From Torreya grandis (taxonomy: Eukaryota > Streptophyta > Pinopsida > Cupressales > Taxaceae): DNA of 64,000 nt. Both the position numbers and the translations under genes were made by a program. This document shows, one piece after another, positions 14,460 to 24,405 of the stretch. Under the pieces are notes generated by a model. The model was not told where the DNA came from, searched no databases, and saw nothing but the letters and a program-made list of their open reading frames with translations. Location of the stretch: positions 2,161,501-2,225,500 of the forward strand of contig JARHVA010001174.1 in NCBI GenBank assembly GCA_037957365.1, read 5' to 3'. How positions within the stretch are numbered: position 1 is the first letter of the stretch; each line of letters opens with the position of its first letter.

Positions 14460-15530
14460 AGAGACTAGTGTATCATTCACACAATTGATAGTCCCTCAAA
14501 TTTTCATTTATTAAATTTCATTGAGTCTATAAAAATACAAAGGCATGAAAAATGCCATTGAGCATGTCCAAAAGTGTGAGATCCATGCCAAATGTGTCAC
14601 AATGTCAAAGAATTGGGTAAGTTAGTTTGTGACCACATTGCTACATCACACACACATGTGGTATCACAAGTATGATCCAAAATAATCCATTGCGGAATAT
14701 GACCAACTGAAGGAGGCATTTTTCAAGGACTTTGATATTCTTGAAATTGAACAATTGAGCATCTCTGCTATGAAGAAGATTATTAAATAACTGACTGAGA
14801 TAATTTATGCATATGATACAAGGTTTAAGACCTTGATATATAATATTTTATATGATATACATCCAATTTAGCATGAACAATGGTTTTTTGGAGGGTTGAT
14901 GATACCCTTTAGGTCATTTTGTCCATGAAAACTTTCAAAGAGCCATGAGAAACTCTAGAAGCAAAATTTGGGGATGAAGAAGTTGGTGGCATGGATACAA
15001 GGTTTAATCTCTTCATGGAAGAAATAATCACATTAATCACCTCTTATTTACACAATTTAACTACCAATAGTGTGCATGACACCCATAATGGTTTGAGGTG
15101 CACTGACATGAGGTTGGAGGCCACAATAAGAATTTTTTTCCAAGGTTCAACATAAGGGAACTTAAATCTTATGAAATTCATGAGGTGTGTGAGAAAATAT
15201 AATGTAAAATAAGTGAAGCCTCCACCCACAATATGAAATATTATAATATGATAGATGAAATTCATGAGGTGTGTGAGAAAATAACATGATAGATGATTGT
15301 AAGGCCTTCTAACAAAAAGGAAGAAAAATATGGTGGTGAGTTCCTATACAAAGGAAGAAATAATATATGTAGTGGCTGAAAATATGCCTAATGCACTTAA
15401 TACAAGTATGGCTCACTTGATTAGTATCAACAATATTGATAAAAGTTCCAAACCTGTGGTTACTGCCAAGGAGAACATAAACTAGAGGAATGCCCTAACC
15501 TTTATGCAAAGTTAACCAAAAGGGAAAGGC
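14460..15530 (+). pseudogene. Gypsy gag with CCHC-like knuckle, broken
   Basis: Scattered frames resemble a plant gypsy capsid domain: about 14690-14800 reads AEYDQLKEAFFKDF, followed by RFKTL. At 15455-15493 the third frame reads CGYCQGEHKLEEC, giving C-x2-C-x3-H-x4-C, one residue shorter than the canonical C-x2-C-x4-H-x4-C, so either a variant or a decayed nucleocapsid knuckle. Many stops and frame changes separate the pieces. Gag would have built the virus-like particle. The stretch before it (14234-14449) is an open Gly/Met/Pro-rich frame that may be the N-terminal part, but this is uncertain. Confidence 0.55.
15171..15283 (+). repeat. Exact 29-bp direct repeat, 84 bp apart
   Basis: The 29 bases at 15171-15199 recur exactly at 15255-15283, inside the decayed G2 gag. 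An exact match in otherwise worn sequence suggests a local duplication later than most of the decay. Confidence 0.9.
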
Positions 15531-16005
15531 CGAGAAGGGTGTAGGAATGATCCAAACTATTTGAATAGGTAGTTGGTGGATACCATAGTAGGGTGGCATA
15601 AAATTCCTTAAGGACCCAAGTTTATTATTATGACACACAATGGTACCACTACTTAGTCACATGCATAAAAACAACTAAAATAGAAAGTCCATGATGTAAA
15701 AATTTCTTCAACCATTGGTTATCTTGATGTTCTAAAATAGAATATCCTAGTGTAAGAGGTAGTAGATGTGATTAGAAACTACAAATTAAGATTTAACATG
15801 CAAATGCTATGGAATCCCATGCCTAAAAAATGATTCAACTAAAAACTGATTATAAAGAGGTTGATGACTTTTTTGAATTATGAAACCTTTTAAAATATGA
15901 GGGTTTTATGCCCCTAATTTAAAATTGGTTAATAAAAAAATCACAAGTCTAGATGAAGTACCTATAGAGTTATAAAAATCAAGGGGATGTGAGGCTAGGA
16001 TCACA

Positions 16006-16448
16006 CAAAACATGAGATTTGATCTAGAACTATTAATTGATGCCACCATTAATGGATGTTTGGTTTACGATATCTTAATTGATATATGGGTTGAGGTAAA
16101 CATTTTTACTAAAGAAAACTAGTGTAAAATGGCAACCTAATGTTCAAACCTTCTCTTCATGTTCATTTTAGGTAGAATAAAGGTCGTGCACAACCATTGG
16201 TGATGTTGAAGAATGTTTTTTTTGATAACATGGGTGTGAAATTTATCATTGAATTTGAAGTAATTGAATTGGTTAAGGTAGATAATTATGTAGCATTGCT
16301 AGGTAGGCCTTGGTATCATACAAACTATACTGATATGCACTTTAAAAAGTGTTATATGAGTTTTAAAAATGGGGAACAACTCTTGATTATCCCTCTTGAC
16401 AATGACCATGGGCCATTGTTAGCAATGGTCCCTAGAATATGTCATTAG
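16006..16448 (+). pseudogene. Gypsy aspartic protease, broken
   Basis: About 16020-16110 reads INGCLVYDILID then IWVEVNIF, matching the gypsy pattern (VLIDGGSxVNI). The catalytic Asp codon (16081-16083) survives but the following Gly-Ser is lost. After a frame change, 16197-16448 is open for 83 codons and contains LKNVFFDNMGVKF, EVIELV and LLGRPWYH, a good match to the C-terminal half of this protease family. The open frame ends 20 bases before Copia-1. In an intact element the enzyme would cut Gag-Pol. Confidence 0.8.
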
Positions 16449-16463
16449 GACATGCTATATTGT

Positions 16464-16468
16464 GTAGT
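16464..16468. other. Target-site duplication of Copia-1, left
   Basis: GTAGT, identical to 22450-22454 on the other side of Copia-1. Ty1/copia integrases make 5-bp duplications. Confidence 0.85.
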
Positions 16469-16807
16469 TTTTAGTGTAGACTTTTATTCTATGAGTTTTG
16501 TCTACATGGTTCATTATGCTTACTTAGGGTCTTAGAGGCCATTTGGGTTATTTGGCAAGATTAGTCCCACATTCACTGGAATGTGGAGTTTCACTCTCTC
16601 TCCCACCTATATATGTACCTCTCTCCATTTGTATTCTAAATAAAAATTTAATGAATATTTTATATTTTCCATTTTGATTTGTCTCATATAATTCTCTTTT
16701 GTCATTCAATTTTATATAGTTCTTTGGTGTTGTGCACTCACTTCTTGTCTTGTGTGACCATTCAACCTTCACATTTACCTTATCCAAAATGGGATCAAAC
16801 TCTGATA
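16469..16807 (+). repeat. Copia-1 5' LTR
   Basis: Aligns along its length with 22108-22449. The terminal TG reads TT here (16469-16470), and the right end is ...CTCTGATA followed at once by the primer-binding site. It holds an inverted repeat (16567-16586), a CT-rich run and a TATATAT box (16608-16614), a plausible LTR promoter. An open minus-strand frame across it (16548-16835) is a coincidence. Confidence 0.92.
16567..16586 (+). promoter_or_regulatory. Stem-loop upstream of LTR TATA box
   Basis: CCACATT and AATGTGG form a perfect 7-bp stem with a 6-base loop, about 20 bp before TATATAT. The 3' LTR has the same stem, 8 bp long, with a changed loop. Confidence 0.6.
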
Positions 16808-16820
16808 TGGTATCATATCC
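16808..16820 (+). other. Copia-1 primer-binding site
   Basis: TGGTATCATATCC directly follows the 5' LTR. Its first eight bases match the standard plant retrotransposon primer-binding site complementary to the 3' end of initiator tRNA-Met (TGGTATCAGAGC); the later bases have decayed. Confidence 0.85.
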
Positions 16821-17707
16821 ACCCATGATAAACATTTGTATGGTTATTTTCTACTAATCTTTCTATGAAATATTGATGTTTTTTGCATAAGTAGTATTGT
16901 AAATATGTATTGTTTTTTATTAGATCTATCCATTCCTTTTATCATACATTTGCATGATTTGTAATGTTGGTATATAGAATATAGTTGGAGATATAATATT
17001 ATTATAGTTTGATCAAATTATCTACATTTTTTAAGAAGGATTTTTTCACTTAAGGAAACAAGTTTTTCCTTCACATTGTCTTTTTTGGGGCTTCCTAGTT
17101 CAAATCTAATTTTTCATTCTCGCGCCTAGTTTTCCATCCACCTATTAAAACTACTAATTATCTTAAACCATAGAGGATCACACAATTTTTTTTTGGGTTT
17201 TGTTTGCCTTGATCTTATATTTCCATATCATTTTGAATTTTAGAATTTTGTTAAGAAAAGCATAAGTTTTGACATTTTTAGTATTTGCCACTCAAAAAAA
17301 TCAGATCTTATAATTTGGAGATTGTTGCTAAAAGTTTCTTCCAAAAAAAGATAAGTTTATTCAATTTTTACCTAATGTTTAAGCATGTTAAATTCCTTTT
17401 TTTAATAGCTTGATTTAAAATAAGGGCAAATAAGCTACATTTTTTAATGCATAAGAAGATTGGTCAAGTGTAGCATTGTTAATGGATATTTTTTATAAAA
17501 TAATATTTTGTGGGAAATATTTAAAAATAAAGTGTTATTAATTTGTTTACTTGCTCACATTGTACTTTATTCTTTGGATTCATTATCGACTGAGTCCTAT
17601 GTCCTCTTTTTTTTATAAAAAAATATCTTTTTTGACTCATGTACTGATTGCTCTAGACACACTATCGGTTGATTCTGACATCTTTTGAGCATGAATTTAC
17701 AACATTT

Positions 17708-17719
17708 GGGGGGGGGGGG
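17708..17719. repeat. G12 homopolymer
   Basis: Run of twelve G in the Copia-1 leader, followed by another G-rich stretch (about 17740). Notable only because G is rare here; length may be a sequencing artefact. Confidence 0.9.
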
Positions 17720-17843
17720 CTTCACCATTTCATATTTTAGGGGGGTTTACTGTGCTTTTTTGGTCCCTCTTTGCATTCTAATTACACTTTCATTTTTATA
17801 AAAAATTCAACTTGTAGTACTACTACATCTCATTTTTGCATTA

Positions 17844-18660
17844 ATGGATTCAAGTTCAATCAACCTACTAACTCCCTTTAACTATCATGAATCGAAAATC
17901 AAGATGAAAATAATTTTAAAGAGTAAGGGTTTTGTATAGGATAACCATGGGTAATAAAACTAAACCTAGCATATGTGTAGAGATAGTTAAGTGGTATAAT
18001 TGTAGTGATGAAGCCTATAGGCTATTATGTCTTTCTATAACACATGATCTTTTATTTCACTTAGAGTATGCCAAATCACCTCATGATGTATGGAATATTC
18101 TAGGTAAATTATTTGGAGAAAAAGATGTGATGAGAGGTCACAATCTTAAGAATGAACTCATTAGCCTAAATCCTAGTAACTTTGACACCCTTCAAGATTT
18201 ATTCACTAAGTTCAAGTCCTTGAGATAGTAGTTGAAAGAATGTGGGATAAATAAAGAAGATGACCAACTTGTTCTTTATATACTATCTAACCAGGTCCTA
18301 ACTATTTAATATTTATCTCTAATTTTCATGCCATTAAAAGTGCTTTAGGCACTACATGGAAAATGCCATCTTTAGATGCTTTCATTGCTGACTTAACTAG
18401 GGAGTAATACAAGTTGATTCAGATGGGCACATTGAAGTCCACAAAACCTCAAGTCATAATTGTTAGGAATTCAAAGACTTAAAATAAAGAGAATAAGAAT
18501 AATAAGGATTAAGAGAAGAAGAAAGAATCATTCTATTCTAAAACCAACACTAAAGCCTCCTCTTCCAATGACAATTCTAAGAAAGAGAAGGTTAAGTGTG
18601 CCTAGTTTAATAAAAATGGGCATGATAAAAGTAAATTCATGAAGAAATAAATAGATCACC
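17844..18660 (+). pseudogene. Copia-1 gag, broken
   Basis: An ATG at 17844 opens a frame reading MDSSSINLLTPFNYH, the usual N-terminus of this plant copia Gag family. It stops near 17937 and continues in another frame as YRITMGNKTKP and LLFHLEYAKSPHDVW (to about 18228), the UBN2-type capsid region. At about 18597-18640 the frame reads KVKCA, stop, FNKNGHDKSKF, a CCHC knuckle that has lost two of its three Cys. Gag would form the particle and bind RNA. Several stops and at least one frameshift make it non-functional. Confidence 0.85.
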
Positions 18661-19910
18661 TAACTCATCTCCTAGAAAAGAAGAACATATGTGTTCTTGA
18701 GTATATCAAGCATAGTTCATCTACCAAAGATTATCCTAAGGCAAAGGGAAAGGGGAAAGAAAAAGAAAAGGGTAAGGATCTTATAGTAGTTGTAGCATCA
18801 ACATCTTCATGGGTCATTGACTCGGGTGCTTCTCACAACATGGGATTTTCACTAATTGAGTCTTCTTATTTAGAGCCTTGTATCATGTCTTCTATCAGTT
18901 TGGGTGATGACACTTCTATACCTATTATAAGGAGAGGGTATATTGAAATGGAAGGAGGAACATTCAATAATGTTTTAAGTGACCCTTCCCTTTCATCTGA
19001 TCTCCTATCAATTTATCAAAGCATTCATATCAACAAAGGCATGAGGGTTGAGTTTTTACCAGATTCAATTATTATCAGGGAGTTACATAGTAATGCTATA
19101 ATGGCAGTGGGTAGGGTTGATCACCAAGTCATGTTATACACCTCACATTTTTCACTTGATTCTTCTCTAGCAACATTATTTATTCATTCATATGGAGTTA
19201 GTAAATTATGGCATGAGCGGTTTGGCCACCTTAACTACCACTACCTTAAACAACTTTGCAAAAATGACATGGTCATAGGCTTGCCTTGAGTCCAATTCTC
19301 TAAGGGGATTTGTGAGGGGTGCTCTCTTAGAAAGCATCTCGAAGTAAAATTTGACAAAGGCAAAGCTTGGAGGGCTTCAAAAGCATTGGAGTTAGTACAC
19401 AATGATGTATTTGGGCCTTTTCCAAGTCTATATTTTACAAGGGCTAAGTACATTCTCACTTTCATTAATGATTTCTTGAGATATACATGGGTATAATTTA
19501 TTAAGTAAAAGTCTAAAGTGTTTGAATATTTTCAAGACTTCAAGGCACTTGTTGAGAAATATTATGAGAAATCCATCAAGGTTCTTCAAACTGATAATAG
19601 AGGTGAATATGTCAGCTACATATTTGAGTAGTTTTGGACCATAGAGGGGATTGATTTGTAGTGGAAAATTACTTGCAGTCCTTCACAAAATGGAGTTTCA
19701 AAATGCAAGAATAGGTCCTTAAAAGAGATTGCTAGTTGTATGATTCACTCTAAATCCTTAGTACTTAAGCATTGAATCGAAGCCATTAATTGTGATTTCT
19801 ATATTCATAACATGGTTCCTTATAAATATTTGAAAGGCATAACACCATATTAATCTTGGCATGGAAGGAAACTTGATGTTGAGCACCTTAGGGTTTTTGG
19901 ATCTCCAACT
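18661..19910 (+). pseudogene. Copia-1 protease and integrase, broken
   Basis: The protease motif WVIDSGASHNM is intact, with the catalytic Asp at 18819-18821. The open frame 18840-19289 continues to the GAG-pre-integrase motif LWHERFGHLNY. The integrase core follows: LVHNDVFGPFPS (first catalytic Asp at 19404-19406) and LQTDNRGEY (second Asp at 19593-19595). The third catalytic residue, expected Glu after NGV, reads Lys (19701-19703). Stops interrupt the frame from about 19290 onward. PR before IN before RT is diagnostic of Ty1/copia. Confidence 0.9.
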
Positions 19911-20429
19911 ATGTGATACATATAAAAGAAGGTATGCAAAGCTATAGACCTAAATCCAAGCCTTACATCTTTGTATGTTATCTAGATGGTGTCAAGGCGT
20001 AATTCATTCTACATCCAACCACACATGGATTGTTCATAGAGAGAAGTGTTCAATTTTAGGAGAGTCCTATAGACTCAACACTTGACACTTCTCTTTAATT
20101 GGATTCACTTAGACTTGATGATTTTTTTTGACTCAGATCATTTAAAGTAGGTTCCTAAGCCAAGGTCTTCATCTTCTTCTAGTTTTGAAAATGAGGGCAG
20201 TGATGGGGAGTATTATACATCCACCTCTAGTCATGAGGATGAGGAGTTAACATCTGAATCACACACATCTAGGCCCCTTTGGGCCAAATAGACACTTTAG
20301 AGTATAGGCACTTGGGTAGGGGATCTAATAGACAATATGCATACATGATCAAATTACCATAGTGGTCCACATGCTTTTTTTTACTTTAGTTTTAGATCCA
20401 CAAAAATTTTGAGAGGCTTTAGGCATACC

Positions 20430-21850
20430 TGAGTGAGATAATGATAGGCAGGAAAAATATTCTTCCTTGATCAAAAATCATACTTGGGATTTAACTTCAC
20501 TTCTTACAGGAGGGAATATGGTTAAATGTAGGTGGATATATCAGACCAAGTTTGTATTAGATGGGCGAGTTGATAAGTATAAGGTGTGATTGGTCACCAA
20601 GGGTTTTTCATAGGTAGTTAGCATTGACTACTCAAAGACCTTTTGACCTATTGTAAAAATGACTTTGATCTAACTCACACTAGCTATAATCACATCATAT
20701 GTCTGGGATGTACACCAAATGGATGTGAAGAGTGCCTTTCTTCATGAAGACCTTGAGGAGAAGATCTACATGGAGTAGCCACCTGGGTTTATTCAAGATT
20801 CATCCTTAGTGTGCAGACTTAGGAAATCCATCTATGGTTTTAAATGGCCCCCTTAGGCTTGGTACACCAAGATGGATTCCTTCCTCCTTACTTTAGGTTT
20901 CACCAAGTGTCATTCAGATCCCAATGTATATTTTTTTAGTAGGATGATTATTTAATGATATTGGTCCTTTATGTTGATGATCTTTTGTTCACTGGGAGTT
21001 CCTCATCAGCTATTATAGTGGTGAAGACATCTCTATAGGATAGATTTGACATGACATACTTGGGTCATCTACATTACTTTTATTGGCATTGAGATTTCAA
21101 AGTCTTATTCAAGGATTTCACTTGTACATCCAAAGTATGCTCTTGATATTTTAGCTCAGTATCACATTACTAATTGTAAGCCATCTCTGACTCCCTTTCT
21201 ATTTGGAGTCAAACTTGAGGTTGATTGTGTTACACCTTTGGTTGATGCCACTCGGTATCAATAACTTATTGGTAGCCTCATTTATATAAATAATACTAGA
21301 TTTGATATTTAATATGAAGTGGGACTTGTCTCTAGATTCATGTAGGAACCCCTTGAGCTATATTGGAAATTAGCTAAGAGGATCTTGCACTACATTCAGG
21401 GCTCTTATAGATTCAAGATTCAGTACAGATTTGGCATAGAGGTTGACTTGGTTAGTTTTATAGATTCAAATCAGGCTGGTGATACTCAGAATCATAATTC
21501 TACTTTAGGTTATAAATTTTATTTAGGTTTTGGTCCCATTAGTTGGTTTAACAAGAAGCAAAATGCTATTTCTATATCATCCATAGAGGCAAAGTATATG
21601 GGAGTTGCTAATGTAGCTACTAAGGCTATTTGGATTCAAGGGATTCTATTTGAGTCTGGCATTCCTTTTAGGTAGCCTACCATAATATATTGTGGTAAAT
21701 AGAGTACCATACATATATGTAGGAATCTAATTTAGCACTAGTAGACCAAACACATTGAGATTCACATGCATTTTATTTGAGAGCTTATTTATGGTCAGGT
21801 CATCGACTTGAAATTTTTCCAGTCTTCTAAGTAGGCTATATATATCTTTA
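20430..21850 (+). pseudogene. Copia-1 reverse transcriptase and RNase H, broken
   Basis: RT reads KCRWIYQTKF, then YVWDVHQMDVKSAFLHEDL, then LYVDDLLFTG with an intact YVDD catalytic box (20970-20981). RNase H occupies 21385-21675 as a 96-codon open frame with IDSNQAGD, TLGYKFYLG, SWFNKKQNAISISS and EAKYM. Stops and frame changes lie throughout RT, many being CAG/CGA/TGG-to-stop transitions. The enzyme would copy the element RNA to DNA within the particle. Confidence 0.92.
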
Positions 21851-22098
21851 CCAAACCCTTGAATGATAACACATTTATTCATCTACAAGATCATCTTGGA
21901 GTGTGGTCTACATCAATAACATCATCTTTAGGGGGGCCTTCTAGCCTCTTCACTTATTCTCTATCTCTTGTTTTTTTGGGGGAGTCTTTCCTACAGGTTT
22001 TATACTTTTACCTACTTTAAGAGATATTGATATGTACTTGGTTACCTCATCAGGACTCATTACTAGATCCAATTCTCCATCCCACCTAAGCTATGCTT

Positions 22099-22107
22099 AA
22101 AGGGGGG
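22099..22107 (+). other. Copia-1 polypurine tract
   Basis: AAAGGGGGG abuts the TG of the 3' LTR and would prime plus-strand synthesis. Confidence 0.9.
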
Positions 22108-22449
22108 TGTTGGTGTAGACTTTTATTTTATGGGTTTTATCTGCATGGTTCATTATGCTTGCTTAGGGTCATAATGGCCATTTGGGTCATTTGGGAAGAT
22201 TAGTCCCACATTCACTAAAATGTGGGGTTTCACTCTCTCTCCCACATATATATGTACTTCTCTCCCTTTTTATTCTAAATCAAAAGTTAATGAATATTTT
22301 TGGCTTTCTCCATTTTGATTTTTCTCATGCAATTCTCTTTTGTCATTTAAATTTGCTGCAACTCTTTGGTAGTGTGCACTAACTTCTTTTCTTGTGTGAC
22401 CATTAGAACTTCAAATTCACCTTATCTGGACTAGGATCAAACTCTGATA
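22108..22449 (+). repeat. Copia-1 3' LTR
   Basis: Starts TGTTGGTGTAGAC after the polypurine tract and ends CTCTGATA before the target duplication. It carries the same stem-loop (22205-22226: CCCACATT/AATGTGGG) and a TATATATA box (22247-22253). LTRs of copia elements normally end in CA; both copies here end in TA. Confidence 0.93.
22205..22226 (+). promoter_or_regulatory. Stem-loop upstream of LTR TATA box, 3' copy
   Basis: 8-bp stem, loop CACTAA versus CACTGG in the 5' LTR. The stem is preserved and the loop has changed. Confidence 0.6.
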
Positions 22450-22454
22450 GTAGT
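22450..22454. other. Target-site duplication of Copia-1, right
   Basis: GTAGT, identical to 16464-16468. Confidence 0.85.
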
Positions 22455-22945
22455 CTCTAAATGTTGTGATGAGATGTTGAATTACTACAAGAAATTATAG
22501 ACTTAATTAAAGTTAAACTTCATGCAATTCCATACACAAATCTTTATTCTTACTTGTAATAGACATATATGGACTTATCATCATTCTTATAATTTTATGA
22601 AATATAAATAAAACATTATATGAGAATACATTAATTCTCAAATAAAGATATCTCAATATAGATTTAAATAAAGTTCAGGCAAAATGCTTTATAGTAGAAT
22701 ACAAAGTCGAACTATTCCATAAAATTATAACATTTCATTTTACAAATGTAGGTTATATATAGACTACAAAGAGAGTATGGATATTCACCTTCATGACCTT
22801 TCATTTCCCATACAAAAGTATCTCATATACCTAGTTGAACCTGTATTTTATAAAAAATATGCCATGGTGTATACATGTTTCACATTTAACCTTATAAAAT
22901 GCATGCAAATTATAATTTACATCTTCATACTAACACTTTCTTAGA
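22455..22945 (+). mobile_element. Ty3/gypsy element G2, right part
   Basis: Continues the sequence broken at 16468. It aligns in order with about 57770-58262, where the same family (G6) is uninterrupted. Shared landmarks are GATGTTGAATTA, CATACACAAA, TATGAGAATA and CCATAAAATT. In G6 this stretch lies between the protease end and RT, so here it should be the PR-RT spacer. No RT follows: similarity fades near 22945. Confidence 0.75.
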
Positions 22946-24335
22946 AAATTAGTTGTCTCTTATTAAGATAAAGATATTAGTGGAGTAAAAATTATTGAGA
23001 TCAACTTATGAATATGGTTGGATTGCTTTTAGCTATGTTGATTTTATGGGTAAGAAGAGTTGGTCATAGTTTTACTTGAAGTGTCTTTTAATGGTTTTCA
23101 CTTTGTTCACACTTCTTAGCTACCCTTTTTTGTTTTCAACTAATCAATGTACCAACCTACCAACATATATAGGTTCCTAATATATTTAAATAATTAAAAT
23201 CCCACCCTTTATATGGTTTCAACTTTCCTATGCCTACTCCCAAAGCTCTCATGCCTACAAAATTGCTTTCATAGTGAAATTTTTTCAAATCATGAAGGAT
23301 GCAATACCTTGATATGGAGGAGGAAGAATAGCCTAAAAGTATATATAAAGAGTGGTGTGAGAAGACTAGGTAGCTAATGATGAAGTTGAAAATGATTATG
23401 TATACATTTTTTGTGATATGTTATTGTTGTGGTAGAGGTTGCATTGAGGAAAGCTACTGAGGCTATAGGATCTAAGGAGGTTATTTCAAATGGAGAATAT
23501 TTATGGGATCGATAGGTGGTATGTATTTTGGTTTTTCAATGATATCTTGGATCAAAGTGTCAAGGTTGGTCAAGTATTTCTTGTAATTCTTTCAATATTA
23601 TAATGCATTCCTAACCATGCTAAACAATGTGTGAAGGAAAGCTTGAATTTACATGATGACTTGAACATCATCACCACTCTTGGATGGAATTAGTATTACA
23701 ATTTTTTGTGTTATGTATTGCATGATATGGTTAATTTAGTTAACATAAAATTGCATTTTAACTTATGTAAATGTGTTTAAAAACATTTCCAACTCTGAAG
23801 TGCACATTATGCTCATGACATTATCTATAAATACTAGTGATTCCTATAGATAAGTATTCATTTCAACCACTGATGCTTGGATTTATATGATTTCATTTAA
23901 TTTGCCTTCTTAATTTAAATAAGGTGTGATGTGTTTCAATGCATCATGGAGTTGATTTTAAAATTGAGAATATTATTTAAAAGCTACATAGATTGATGTG
24001 TAACTACCTCTATAACTTGCTTGTATTCCTTCAACAACTTAAATATCACCTAATTTTCATTATAGAGCTTGCGTATTTGAATTTTTATTTCTTATAGTCA
24101 TTTCATTATGGCCCAGTCCTTTGTTAATTTGGTGATAAACATAATTAACTTATTTTATTCTAAAATTACATGATAAACAAAAACTGATTATACCAACATT
24201 GGGAAGGTATCATCAATCATCTTACATGCTTTTTAGAAATGCTCATGCAACTCAACATCTTCCTTGCATAATTTGGTGTTATAATACTTGATCTTGGATG
24301 CATTTTATGTGATGCAAGTTTGAAATGCAATGACA

Positions 24336-24337
<2 letters not shown>
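22946..24337. other. No gene recognised
   Basis: AT-rich DNA with no domain read on either strand. It is expected to be worn retrotransposon sequence by context only. Confidence 0.5.

Positions 24338-24402
<65 letters not shown>
24338..24402. repeat. (TA)n microsatellite, about 32 units
   Basis: Uninterrupted TA tract of about 65 bp, second longest in the window. Confidence 0.97.

Positions 24403-24405
<3 letters not shown>

Larger units (their letters stand above)
13860..16468 (+). mobile_element. Ty3/gypsy element G2, left part (gag and protease)
   Basis: Plus-strand gypsy remnant holding gag-like frames, a CCHC-like knuckle (15455-15493) and a protease ending with an ALLGRPWYH motif. It is interrupted at 16468 by Copia-1 and resumes at 22455. 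A related, uninterrupted sequence at about 57728-58262 (G6) spans the same junction, confirming continuity. The 5' LTR was not identified, so the left limit is approximate. Confidence 0.7.
16469..22449 (+). mobile_element. Copia-1: complete but dead Ty1/copia element
   Basis: A 5981-bp element with two LTRs, a tRNA-iMet type primer-binding site, a gag-PR-IN-RT-RNase H order typical of Ty1/copia, a polypurine tract and a perfect 5-bp target duplication (GTAGT). The LTRs differ at about 50 of roughly 338 aligned positions by my count, so the insertion is old. Every coding block has stops or frameshifts. It sits inside G2 in the same orientation; a G2-like sequence in G6 gives the unoccupied state. 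Confidence 0.95.
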
